Made by a program: the position numbers and the translations under genes
In this document: positions 1 through 13,500 of the stretch, one piece after another
Position numbering within the stretch: position 1 is the first letter of the stretch
Layout of the letters: each line of letters begins with the position of its first letter
Assembly (NCBI GenBank): GCA_023974075.1
Contig: CM043793.1
Location: 3,172,001 to 3,236,000, forward strand
Origin: Chaenocephalus aceratus
Taxonomy: Eukaryota > Chordata > Actinopteri > Perciformes > Channichthyidae
Length of the DNA: 64,000 bases
Reading direction: 5' to 3'
The notes under the pieces: generated by a model
Databases searched by the model: none
What the model saw: only the letters and a program-made list of their open reading frames with translations
What the model was told of the DNA's origin: nothing

Positions 1-365
1 CATACAAACACACACTTAAATGAATTCGGAAGAAATTAAAATCTAACGTAATGCTATAAATAAGCTATATCACAGTAGCATGGCTGCGCATCACTAATGT
101 TTGGCGTGATGACCTATCTAATTTAGTCACCTGTATCGCCGACACATATGAGCTCCGGACATTCACAGTGGGGTGTATTTTATGTTGTAGAACAAAATGT
201 GAACATCTCTTCAGCTCGTGTTAACCGCAGACCTTATTTCAGGGTTCTAACCACAAAGGCACTGGAAGTGGTAACATGCCAAGTCTTTTCCGGGCTATCG
301 GACTCATTACGGCACCACTCTTATTTGTGAGCTGTTTTAAAATAAGGAACTACTGTGTTTGGTAC
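1..365 (-). other. partial tnc intron with repeat fragment
   Basis: Sequence after the last visible tnc donor. Bases about 90-290 resemble the interspersed repeat at about 29500-29700 (matching stretches around 'GTGATGAC', 'ATTTAGTCAC/ATTTAATCAC' and 'GCAGACCTTAT'). No exon is visible. Confidence 0.5.
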
Positions 366-527
366 CTGCTGTTCCGCTGTACCCTCCTACATGGACCTTG
401 TAGCGGCTCCGGGGTTCAGAGATGGAGAACTTGTCGTACTGAGCGAAGGCCGTCTCTCCCTTATCTCTCAGGTCCACTCGCAGCTCGTACGGACCCCCAA
501 CCGTGATCTTATGCAGGTTAGCCAGGC
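366..527 (-). CDS. tnc: tnc fibrinogen-like domain, exon 3
   Basis: A 162-bp exon (acceptor CTATCAG|GCCTGG, donor GCAG|GTACCA) encoding [40 protein letters not shown] and [14 protein letters not shown]. The next exon, with the calcium-binding loop and final cysteines, is expected left of position 1 and is not in the window. Confidence 0.93.
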
Positions 528-2393
528 CTGATAGAGAGAGAGGACATTATATACAAGATGGACGCACAACTAAAATAATGCAGGCATGGCTTTGATAAGA
601 TGTTATAATATCTAAGTTTGAATATTGATTAGATGTATTTATTGATCCCATATTGGGAAATCGTTTTTTATAGTGCCATGTAAAAGCCATAACATAGGAC
701 TTAAGAATATAATAAAATAAACGTTAAGTTAATACACATATGAAAAATAGAAAGATAATTACCCAGAGTATCTATATATCATGTGAAAATATACAGAGTA
801 AGTGAGAAATAACTGTACTCGACCAACTACTATACTAAAACAAATTATGGAAGGAAAGAAAAAAAATGGGAAAAAGAGAAATGTCCAGCGAGGCGTTCTG
901 GGGCAGCAGACAGGTCTTCTCTGTGTTAGAGTTCTACTCGCTACAGGGTGCACTTTGAGGGTTTTGACTCGGCAGACCGGTTACATGCAGAAAGACCTTC
1001 ATAACACAAGGGGACGGGCGATAACCGGGAAAGCCTGACATGGGGCCTTTAAATGAATCAGCTCTGTAAAGAATATATATTATCACTGATACACTACATT
1101 GTATCTGGCCATATTGATATATGACCATGTCTTTGTGTGTCTTTGTTGAAATTACCCAGCCAGAATTCATCGTTCATGTCTCCGAAGCCTGCTGTGTAAT
1201 TCTTCCAGTTGCGGAAAAACTCCAGTCTCCCACTCTGTCTGCGGAGGAAAACCTGAAATGGAAAAGAACACCAGTTTAGTAAAAAAACTGTAAAATATGT
1301 TTTGGTGACAACTTTTATGATTAGAAGGTGATAAGGTCCTAGAACATTATTATTGAAGCCTACGTTGGCCACGCCCATGCTCTATGCATACACATGGCTA
1401 ACTATAACTGTTGCTGAAATGTTTGGGTGCACATGATTTACACAGATTTGCTGCCACATTTAAGCATTTGTTGACAACTCAATAATTGACTGAATGATCA
1501 AAATGGCCCCCACTATGCCGCATTAAGACACTAAGACCTTGAGGAACACCATATACCACAACATACCACATGTATGGGACTCCAAGAGTTGTTAGGGACT
1601 CAAGCAAAGAGACATTTCAACTCAAATACACCATTTTAGAAAGTGAATGTATAACTTCATACTGCATACAATAACTGCATTTGAAATGAGCATATTTACT
1701 CTAGCCTTGAGCTTGTGGGTCGAAAGGGTTCAAGCTATATTCATTTTATTTCCTGTTGATTTGGTACATTAAACAAACTGCACACCTAACATTGATTTAA
1801 GAGGACCTTATAGAACAGGTTAGAAAGTGGATTGTCAAACGGATGCCAATTAACACAGAAATAAATACAGGAACATCCGCTAACTGATAAATGCTGCACT
1901 AAGTTCTTCAGCTAGTCTCTAACTGCATGGTCCCTGCTGAACAGGGAGAGCACAGTACGTTTATAATATATCCTCTCAAAATAGCTGCTGCTGAGGGTGT
2001 GAGAGCCGTGAGAGTGAACCAAAACCAAGGGGTCAAAGGCTGAGATGAGAGGAGTATTCTCTGTAAGTCTACCTATGACATTACACACAGTCAAAGGATC
2101 CATTGGTAATATAGAAATATTGATGAGTGTAGCTTTAAATATGAACACAAATTGGACATAGACAGTATGATGCTGTTAGCTGGTGACTTACGATCCATCC
2201 GCCTCCATCAGTCGCCATGTCGCAGTACACCTGCACGGGCTGGCTCTCATCTCCACCCAGGTAGATGGTGTACAGGTCTGAGGAGGTGTCCCCATTCAGC
2301 AGGACCTGGGAGCAGTCCCGGGGGTATTTGTACAGCACGCCAGCTACACACACGCACACACACACACACACACACCACACCACACACACACAC

Positions 2394-2438
<45 letters not shown>

Positions 2439-5400
2439 ACACACACACACACACGATGATGATGGAATAATCAACCTTGTGGGCTCAACACAATCTTTGA
2501 TGAGGGACAGTGGGTGGTAAAATGTTGACTTGGAAGACCTGCCTCAGAGCAATAATATTAAGTTTAAATAAAACATATTAGGTTCTACTTAATTGCTTTC
2601 AACTAACCTGATACAGTTATGTGAAATCTGCTGGCATAATACATTCAACTAAAGTCAACGTTTCAATTTTTTCAGGGCAGTGATTGGCTGATTGCTGATT
2701 GCCACCTAGTCCCCACCTCGGACAACCCAGCTTGCATTGGGGGGGGGGGGGGGGGGACCAGCCAATCACATGAACGCAATGTTAATGTCTCAAAGTCTTT
2801 GGACTGCGGGGGAAACCTTTTGATGTATCTATGTCTGCATACTGACATTCCAACAGGTTAGACGATATATGAGGTATTTCCGTAAATAACTGAAAAATCT
2901 GAGCAAAACTCAGGGGAGGGGCTCGTCTCTAAAAAGCTGGTCCGCCTTAAGAAAGTTCAGTCCACCTTAATTGAGGATGGGCTAAAGTTGTTGCTAACTT
3001 TGTGCTAACCCGTTTAAATCAGCAGATGGGACTGTTTGGGTCCTGATGTGTATTTTTTACCCAACATAGTACACCTACACATGGATCTAATCCCAAAGGA
3101 GCGTGCGACTTGTAGAACAAATTGAAGTTTATAAAACACACAAATAAGTACATATTTAAAAGAAAATTCCCGAATGCTTAATCCCAGCGGGAAGTTAATT
3201 TACAAAAACACTGACATAAAACAAGACACAGCATCTCCGAGGGCCAAGGACAGTTTAACAGAAAGAGTTTGTGTCCCAAAGGAAAGACCTCTGGTTTACC
3301 GTGATACTGCCCAAGGGAGCCACTCCGGCCAGAGGACCTTCTAAGGAGGGTTGACAGTACTAACAAAATACCAAAGTCAGAGAAAGGCTGCTTGCCTGCT
3401 GCAAAAACTCCTTAAAGTAATTGGGGTTTTATTTGCCCTTCCACTTCGTATCTTACAGTATTATAAATACCCCGTTTGAAATGTGTTGTTAATAGAGCTG
3501 TGCAGTGTGTGCATGGGCTCACTCACTGGTGGTGAAGACAGTGGTGATGACTCGGCTTCTCTTCGGCCCAGCGATGGCCTGCAGCTTGACGGAGTACTGT
3601 GTGGAGGCGCTGAGCTGAGCCATGTTATAGGACACCGCATTGGGACTCAAGACGACCTCCTGAAGGAGCAAACACGGTCAAACGGTTAGTTCCCAAACAC
3701 ATGTCTGAGTGGAGTCCAGGATGTGGAGGCGGGCGTGCTCTCACCCGGATGGTGCCGTCCACAGACTCAAAGCTCAGGATGTATCCGGTGATGTCGGCGC
3801 GCGGCGGCTTCCAGCTCAGCAGGCCGTTCTCCGTCTGGATGTTACTGGCTGCCAGGTCCTGAGGGGCGTCCACATCTAAAGACACAACGCTTATATCTTA
3901 CTGTCCATTTCTCGGTCAGCTTATCCAACAGGGCAGTGGCTGAAACGCACTAACTCGGCCCAAAACATTTCCGAACGTAGCCTTAAAAAATAGAAATAAA
4001 ATAGACCCTGGAAAGAAGCTCTAAACACAACGGAAATGGGCACACAGCTGGGACCGGAGCTCACTGAAAAAACTGAAACTTTGACTTTAATTAAATGTAT
4101 GATGTCAACAGATTACACATAACTGAATTAGGTTAGTTGAAAGTAATAATATTAAGTTTAAATACAAAGTATTAGGTTCAACTTAATATTATTGCTTTCA
4201 ACTAACCTAATGCAGTTGAAGTCACGGTTTCAGTTTTTTCAGGGCTGTGTGCTTCACTACACTACTGCAGCTTTTTGTTTATGCAGCACTTTTAGTAAAC
4301 GCTACGCATAGTTGTCATGTTGGTGAAAACGTTTCTGTTTTGGCACATTTGTGTTGACATCGTTTTTGAAAATTCATTTCTCATAATGCACGTGTTTTGG
4401 GCCGTTATAGTGCGTTCGCTGTCATTCCTGTGATGTTACAAATGCTTTGATTCAGAACTGCAAAGGTAGTGCAGATAAAAGCCAACACATAATGGAGCAG
4501 ACTAACATATTAAATAAACAGGCATGTCACACACAGATCAAATAAAGAACATATGTAATATAAATACAATAATATGTATGGATGTAGCAGCCAGTAGTAA
4601 TATTATGATATTGTAAAAGTTAATTGTACATTGCACATACATTCAAGTTTAATTTATATAATTCACTGCAGTCAGTATATTTACAGTATATATCATATCA
4701 TGCACTTATGTTTTGGATGAAGTTTTGATCCACAATGAAAGGATAGTTGTTGAGTGATTTGATGGCAGCAGGCTCACCAGTGGTGAACTCTGTGGTGGTG
4801 GCTGCGCTCTTGGACAGGTCCCTCACAGCGAACACCTTCACAGTGTAGTGAGTGGCCGGGGTCAGGGAGGACATATCAAACTCCACCACATTTCCCGACA
4901 CACGCTCCATCACTGGAGCCACTGCAAACATGCAGACAGAAAGGCGGACTGTAAAAGAGGTCTCTGACAGAACCTGATCACGATTCAACAATCTGTATTC
5001 AGTCGAGGGTCTTTTATATAAAGCACGTGTGTGTGACGTACGCGTGGGAGAGAAAGCCCGCTGGAAGGAATACAGGGATGTTAGCCTTTGGAGACCATTT
5101 ACATGCACACAAACCTACACGACAGGAAAGGAAAACCCCCATAGGCATAATAAAGGCGTGTTTGAATTACAAATATTCTTTCTCATTATGATGATATTAT
5201 TCATACCTATTTTCTGGTATCGTCCAACCTAACCAATTCCAGAATATCATTTACAAATGGTGAGTAATAAAATAATCTATACAACTATTGTCATTAACTG
5301 TGTGAAAAGGTGATACTGTCTGTTGGGTATGTGCACACTATCCTATACAACACACACGAGCATAATAGGGCCTCTTTAATAAACTTTATAGAATATGCAC

Positions 5401-5823
5401 ACAGCTTTCTCTCCAGCAGAGTGGAACTGCTCACACGGAAAGTCTGCTTTATACATTGAAATGATACACGCTCAGTCACGACCTTACTGACCAACGAGTC
5501 TGTCACAAAATGATAAACCCTTGATCATTCCAATGGTCTCACAATGGCAGCTTGTGACTGTAACAGTAAAGTGTCAGTGGTATCTTTATACTCACAGATA
5601 GTACCCATGTGTTTAGTCTGCATGTGTGTCAGTGTGTGCATACCCGAGTCTGCGCTGTAGGTGATGACGTAGCCGTCCACAGTAGCGATGGCCGGCTCAG
5701 AGGAGCAGAGCCTCAGAGTCCGTGATGTTGACTGCAGTCAGACCCCGGGGCTTATCCAGAGCTGTCCCACACCACACACACAACACACACACACCACACA
5801 CACACACCACACACACACACACA

Positions 5824-5855
<32 letters not shown>

Positions 5856-7459
5856 CGCACGCACGCACGCACACACACACCCACACCCACACCCACCACC
5901 ACACACACACACACCACACACACACACACACACCCCACACGTTTTGTTAATTAGAGTTGATGTAATCAGTAACCGGATCTCGGTGTCACAATGTAAAAGT
6001 CAAGTAATGTTACTTTTGGATTACATAAAGATAAAAAATAACAATTTCAAAGATAATTTTTTACTTTAGTATATTAGAAAAAATGTAACAATGTAACAGA
6101 AGAAAATCAAAATGAAGATATCATGTTCAAACACATAACTACATAGGGTAAGGGTACAGTTACCTTTTTGTAATCTTGTTACATAAACCCGCTACACGTA
6201 TCAGTCGTACCTGTGGTGACGCTGTCCGATCCAGGCTCACTCTCCCTTTGACCCTTGACAGAGACCACAGTGACCTCGTAGGTGACCCCGGGCGTCAGGT
6301 TGGACAGCACAGTGTGAGCCTCAGAGCCTTCCACGGTCAGCGTCTTAGCATTACCTGCAAGTCCAAACACAGGTCAGCAAACATCAGAAGGCTCAACCTT
6401 CACGCCTCACAGCCTGAGGACCTAGGCGCGTTGCACTCACGGGGAGTGTCCTTTTTCTAGTGTCTCTTTTCATTTGTAATAAAGTGCAGGAAATATGGAA
6501 TGTAAACATTATCATGAATGTCCCAATAATGGTTGTGTTTGTAAGCCTCGAGTCCTTTCAGCAGTTACTATAATGATACAAGCAGTGTTGAGAGGGTTAC
6601 TTCAAAATGTATTCTGTTACGATAACTAGTTACCTGTACAAAACTAATGGAATCAGTAACCTATAAGGAACATGACATTTATGGGTTAATAGAACCACTT
6701 CATTATAATGGATGCTGGATCTGAAGCGGACATGACGTTACTTGCCACATAATATCCATTAATGCATTTGTGTTTTCTTTCAAACTGAAAAAGATGATGG
6801 TGATTATTTCCACTTGCTCTGGACCCCCCACTCCACTCTTCAGTAGAGGTACCTAAAAGCAGTCAGCAGGGGGCAAGAGTAGTCCATCATTAGAAGAGGA
6901 GTTTGCCCTGCAGAAGATGTAGGGGTAACCGGAGAATGTCCATACTGGCCACAAAGTTACTCGTACGTTTATGCTGATTCAAAATCAGTTTATCGGCGGA
7001 AGTTGTAGCGTCTTTGTCTGTAAATGCTCACTTTCTTCACCTTCATGTTAACAGTGTTGTTCCAGCAGTGTCTGGGTGTTACTGACCTCCATGAGCCGGC
7101 ACATACGTGACCCTGTAGCTGTCCACCCGAGCCCTGGGGACCACCCAGTGAACCGTGGTGGACGTGTCGGTGACATCAGAGAAGCGGATACCCTTGGGTG
7201 AGCCCAGGTCTGACAAACACACACAATCAAGGATTAGTTAACATGTGTGCCACTGGAGAGAAGTGTAAACAGAACATACGGTGTGCAACACATCACTCAA
7301 GACATGTACATATAGCGTGGGTTTTCTGCTTCACAGTTAAAAGCAGACAAAGGAAACACACATTGACATGTTACTGAAAGGCACTTGTTAAAGCGAAAGA
7401 GAGCATGTGCAAGAGCCAGCAGTTTAACAGACAGAGGGTCCGGGGAGGCCCGGCTCACA

Positions 7460-7524
<65 letters not shown>

Positions 7525-10500
7525 CCTGGCTAACAGCGAGCCACAGTATCTCGCGTGACAGACCTGAAGAGATTAACTTGCCCCCATTTCATGGCAACAC
7601 AAAAGTGACACATGCGCCACGCAACCCAAGAGTAAAGCCTTCCCCCAGGGAGGACACAAGCACACATTTACAAAGAGCGACCCCGACGCAGTGAATGACA
7701 ACATTTGGGAGGGCGAGCGGACAGAGACGAGACAATGAAAGGAGCAGAGGAAATGTCCTTACTTCTGAAGGCCTTGTCTCTAGTGTTTGGGACGCTGCTA
7801 TCCTGATGATACCATGAATTCTATTGTTTAAAGAATGGGTAAGCATCATCAGGGGATACCAAGTTGCCAGTTGTAACCCAAACATAACACAAAGCTTCTG
7901 ACACAATAGTCATAATGAAAACTGATTAATTTCTATAAATATCCCTTTATTGTTTTGTCAAATTGCAGTGTGGACGAATACGGTGCTGTTATGCCTTGTG
8001 ACGAGGTTAGTATACAAAGAGAACAGACGATACCCAGATACCACGACATTTAACATTGACCACGCTGACAACACCATTTAACATTGACCACGCTGACAAC
8101 ACCATTTAACATTGACCACGCTGACAACACCGGTAGACAGTTTTAGTTCTGAGTTCTCCTTGCCATCCTTTCTGCTTGTACCTGTTATCACCCCCTCCAT
8201 TACCGACTTGGAGGGTCTTCCCAAAAAGAGCCCAAAGATTTGGATTTCGTAATCGGTGTCCTCTGTGAGATCTGTGATGTTTGTGCTCCGCTCATCGCCC
8301 CCCAGCACCAGCTCTCTGGGTCGGCCTAGCTCGACCTGGCTCACCATTATGACAAAGGTGTCGAAGGCGTCCTCTTCAGCCACCCAGGCCAGCTTAAAGC
8401 TCTCAGGGCCGACATCGGACACGAGGAGAGCCTGCACCTCTGGCTCTGCCTCTGAGTGACAGGGGGAAGTCAGATTCTCCTCTGTGAAACTAAGGAGTGC
8501 TTTGACATTTGAGGAACATGGAAGCCAACGAATGTGTACCAGTCTATGTGTAAATGCCAGCATTGTTATAAGGAAGCGCAGCATCAGGCAAGAAATAAAG
8601 AGTTCTACTGCGAGGTGGTGAAAAGCATAGAAGGGAGAAAAGTACTTCAGCCCCCAATGTGAAGGTTGTTAGTTCACTAGTCTATCAGAGCCACTGGGTT
8701 AGTAAGACAATTCATATTCTCATGACATTTGAGAAGAACATGCACTTTTTATTCCACAATCAAACTCCAGCAACAAAGCTACCGTGTTAGCTTAGTTGCT
8801 AACAGTAGGCTACAATGAGTTCACACCATCAAACTCACAGACTCAATGCTAACGTACTGCTAGCTAACTCAACACATAGCTTAGTAGCTAACAGTAGGCT
8901 ACAATGAGTTCATACCATCAAACTCACAGACTCAATGCTAACGTACTGCTAGCTAACTCAACACATAGCTTAGTTGCTAACAGTAGGCTACAATGAGTTC
9001 ACACCGTGTGTTTAAAAGTTGTGTTCATACCATCAAACTCACAGACTCAATGCTAACGTACTGCTAGCTAACTCAACACATAGCTTAGTAGCTAACAGTA
9101 GGCTACAATGAGTTCATACCATCAAACTCACAGACTCATTGCTACCGCACTGCTAGCTAACTCAACACATAGCTTAGTAGCTTCCAGAACAATGAGTGCA
9201 TGACGTGTGTTTAAAGGGGTATTCGAATCATTAAACTGCTCCTCCCTGGCATTCTGTACATTTAAGAAATTCAAGATGTAAAAAAAAGCTGGTTTCTAGA
9301 AGACCAACACGTTTACACCGTTTATTTAAAAGTTGTGCTCATGTTCAGGTGTGCCACCAACACTGTCTTTTTCTTTCTACTGAAACTAAAATGGGGAATA
9401 TTTGATACCGAGAAGCTATGCTTTAAAGATTGTGTGCAGATGTACTGAGCACATTCAAACTAGTGCAACAATTCCTTGGATTTCATTGATTGATTTGACT
9501 TCTGCAACACATGCTATGAGGGTTCTCTGGGTTGCACTTGAAGTAATCCAAGTTAAATACAGGAGTCTTTCAAACGTTCTAGAACAGCCTTGGTTTGACC
9601 CGATTCACAATTCTGCTGGATTTTAAAGTAAAGATGAACTACAGTAGCCTACAGTTCAAACATGCAGATGTGAGTGCTGTGAAAGCTGGTAGTTAGTCGT
9701 TAATCACACACAGCACTAATAATGTGCAGTCAGGAAGAGAGGCTGGGGGACAGCAGCTGGACAAAAAGCTCCCTGAAGCTAATTAGCTGGAGAAACTTCC
9801 GGTAGCAGCACAGATGGAGCCATCTGATAGAAGCAGATATAAGTGGGCCTCAATAAAGCCCAGCCAGTGCTCATTAAAACACTACACCAAGTGCGAGGGT
9901 CTCAGGGGTCCATGAACTAGCCTGAAAACCTCTTTTTATCGAGAGGGAAAGCGCATGAGGCATTTGTTGTGAGGAGAAGTGGAAATGAGAAGCAGAGCAG
10001 ACCAATCCCAAGGAGCTGTCACTCTTCATTAGCTTAACTGGTCAGTGGAAGAGAGGGAGGGCTGCATCCATCGGCTAACATGTGCTAGCTTGCTACTGAT
10101 TTCACCCTCCCACCACTTCTACCCCTCTACCCATATCCCTCCACACCCCCAAGACCAGGGGGAACACAATCCCCGCTCACAAAAGGAGCCTGTTGTTGGA
10201 GGTCTGCGCCGGCGCCAGCGAACCTGCTGAATAGCAGGAGCCCAGAGCGGCCTCCAGTCTGCCTGATAACTTTACGACAGCAGCTTGTGCTGATATGAAT
10301 AAACTGAGTCAGGCTTGTTCTGGGTGCTGTCCACGTCTCTTTGTGCTTCCATCAATCATTTGTTGTATACAACTCAAAGTGTCCTACTCCTGTTTCAGAC
10401 CGGGACTTCCCTGCAGCAGACTGAAGATGACCGTGACATCATTAGTCAGCACTCATATTCAAGGTGGAATGTTTTATGGATTAAGTAATGCTAATGAGAA

Positions 10501-13500
10501 ATGTTAAGATGGCTTCCCCAGCCATTAGCATGCAGACAATGGGCCATGTTGAGCGCATGCCATATTCTCCACGGCCCCAGAAGCCCCTGGCACCCCGGCA
10601 GCGGAGCCCGGAGCCCAGCATGAGAATGAAGAGCGGACTGGGGATGCATACAGAACAGAGGCCTCACACAAAGTGACAAAAGCGCCTCAGGCTTTTTTTG
10701 TCCAATGTCAGTCCTCCCATCTTTCTTCCACTTGACCGGTCCTCATCAGGGAAATGTTTAAATAGAGATCCACGTTAACCAACCCCAAACTGGTTATTTC
10801 ACACATTCTGTTCCAGTCTAAATGGGTTATTTTGTTGTGTTTCTGCTGTATTTGGGATGGACTAAGAGGCTCATCATGAGCACATGTTGGTTTCCCTGTT
10901 GACAGCACACTCTGTTTATCCTGGGTAATGACGGTGACTGGGGAAAGCAGTGCACCTGTTGTGTTTAACAGCACCCTGACCTTCTGGTGTGTTTCTGCCT
11001 GTCCTCTAACACCAGGTGCTGCTTCCTGCTGGACCCCAACCAACATGCGGGCTGAGACACATTCAATGGCCCCTGCAAAAAGCTGATGGGGGGGATCTGG
11101 ATTGTGCATTACTCTGTTGAATGGAAAAGGAGAATGGTGGAGCTTGTGAAGAATAACACATTTTTACAATCTGTGATCACATGAAAAGATGCTGTCTTTG
11201 TTCATTATTTTGCTTCTGCTTATTTAGATGGATCACTGAAATCCATTGAATTTCTGTTGAGTTAAAGGTGGGGTAGGTAAGTTTCAGAAACCGGCTCGAG
11301 ATACACTTTTTGTTATATTCCATGGAATGCTCTTAACATCCCGATGGCAATGAATATCTGAAGTGCTTTGACAAAAAATCCATGAAAAAATGTCATCTGT
11401 AGAAGCCGTGATACTGTAAAAAGTACAAAACAGGCAGGCAGGCCACAACAGGCAGGTAGGCCATCCAATCCGTTTAGCCGGCCCGGCTAAACGGATTGGA
11501 TGGCCTACCTGCCTGTCAGCCTCCCATCGGGGCACAAACTTATCTCGTGCCCTCATTGGTCATGTGCACGTTCGTGTGTGTTGGAGGAGGGGCTCTATAA
11601 GGAAGTGGCAGATTTTCTCCGGTTGTGTATTTTCAAATTCTAGCGATCTCGAGCCGGTTTCTCAAACTTACCTACCCCACCTTTAAAGTGGCAGATGTGA
11701 CTTATTAAGAGAGACGTCCGTCAAAGGCCATGGGAATGTTGACAATGCCTAACACCATGAACATCAGAGTAAATATAAAAGTGAAAGTGAGTCGCACCAC
11801 TTAATCAGGTCCATTCGACAACTGCAAGAAACCATTTCTTAGAAAGTCCACACAGGTTAATTGCAGAGAAAAGGAAGCAGAGGAAAGAGTGAGGTCCCAG
11901 CTGACAACGGTGATACCTGTGATGGTGTCTGCAAAGACGGGCTCTAACAGGGCTCCCCGGTACACCCCGTACAGATTGGCCCTGTACCAGGTGCTCGGGA
12001 GAGGCCAGAGATGGCGATGCTGCGAGCGTCAGCGGACACCGTGTGGTTTTGCCAATCAGAGCCCGTCTCTGCATCTGTAACCTCGATCAGAAAGCCCTCC
12101 AACCTTCTGTCCTCAGTGGCCCAGGACAGCAGGAAGCTGTCCCACGACACATCGCTGACGGTGACATTGACAACCACAGGCCTCTCCTCCTCTGGGTGAT
12201 AACAAACACATCAATGGAGTTACAGGACGATGACAGACAGACAGAATGAAGGCATGAGGCTAGAGCGATACAGGTGTTTCATAGCTCATTGGTAATGTCA
12301 TATATCGCTCTCACCTTACAACATACAACACACACAATTCTTCTTCACAACAACATTATGAAACATATGAAAGTGTGAGCATCTGCTGCAGGATGGACAT
12401 ATGAATATGCTGCCAAAAAGGGGCAACATTAATGACGGTCTCTCATCTTCAGGCCTTTTATTTAGCTGTCGAGAGAAAAGGAATGGCCATCCCTTTGTCT
12501 GAGTGGAAATATTCCCTTATTTCCACTACAAGGGAAAAACAGCCTCATTGTCAATGGCTGCCTATCGCCATCTCCTCCATATTACCATATAAGTGGGAAG
12601 ACGTAAAGACAGAAAGCAGTGGCAGACATGCTGATGCAGCTTGTGCACATTAATGGCTGTGAATTAGCCATTAACATTTGAAGGTGCAGAGTAGCCCCGC
12701 CGCTATGGCAGAAGTACGCCGTCCACTTCAAACCTATGGGGGGGGGAGGCATGCAGCGCAGCAGCCTGTTAATGGAGTCCATTGAGAGTGCAAGCATTCA
12801 GAGAGTAGATTAGAAAGAGATGGAGATAGATAGTGCAGGTAAACATCAAGGTTCCCATTATCCCCTTTTCACTGGGCGGCCGAGTGGAGCAGACAGCCGT
12901 CTGGGGGGATTGCTGATCAGCTGACCATGGCTTATTCTGTAAGAGCTCATAGGAACACGGACATGCATGATGGGGGGTTTGAGTCAGCATTGTGGTAAAA
13001 GCTGCATACTTTTTTCCTGAAGCTGCAGGAAATAATACTTCATTTTAGATCTCCCAACTTAATTAAGAGGCAGTGTACATGCATTTAATAAGTGCCTTAC
13101 AACACATAGTTGTAGCCGGCGATAAGTGTATACATGTATTAGTCAACAACAACACCCATAAATTAAGGCTGCTGTATGTCATTTTATTATGACTTAATAA
13201 AATGTGAGAATGTATAATTTCTCACAAATCATTTATATTTATAAGATTTTACAGCGACATTATAGTGTCTTCCTCATAAACCATTAACATGAGTTAGCTT
13301 AAACCACACCAACATTTTATCTAGCTTTCCCAAGCCCCCAGGATGTGCGCGGGACGATGTAGCAAATGTTCATAGTGGCCAAACTGTGGTACTACAACTT
13401 CCGTGTCAGGCCATGACGTCGTTGGGCCCAAAACAACTTTTTCCAATTGAATTACATTGGGAAAGAGACGTCTGTAATTCCACAGATCCCATTTTTTAGA

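Noticed and set aside
8256..8459. 67-residue plus-strand frame
   Set aside because: Antisense shadow of the FNIII-D exon.
8790..9185. Possible CRISPR-like array
   Set aside because: Repeats are contiguous with no spacers and the genome is vertebrate.
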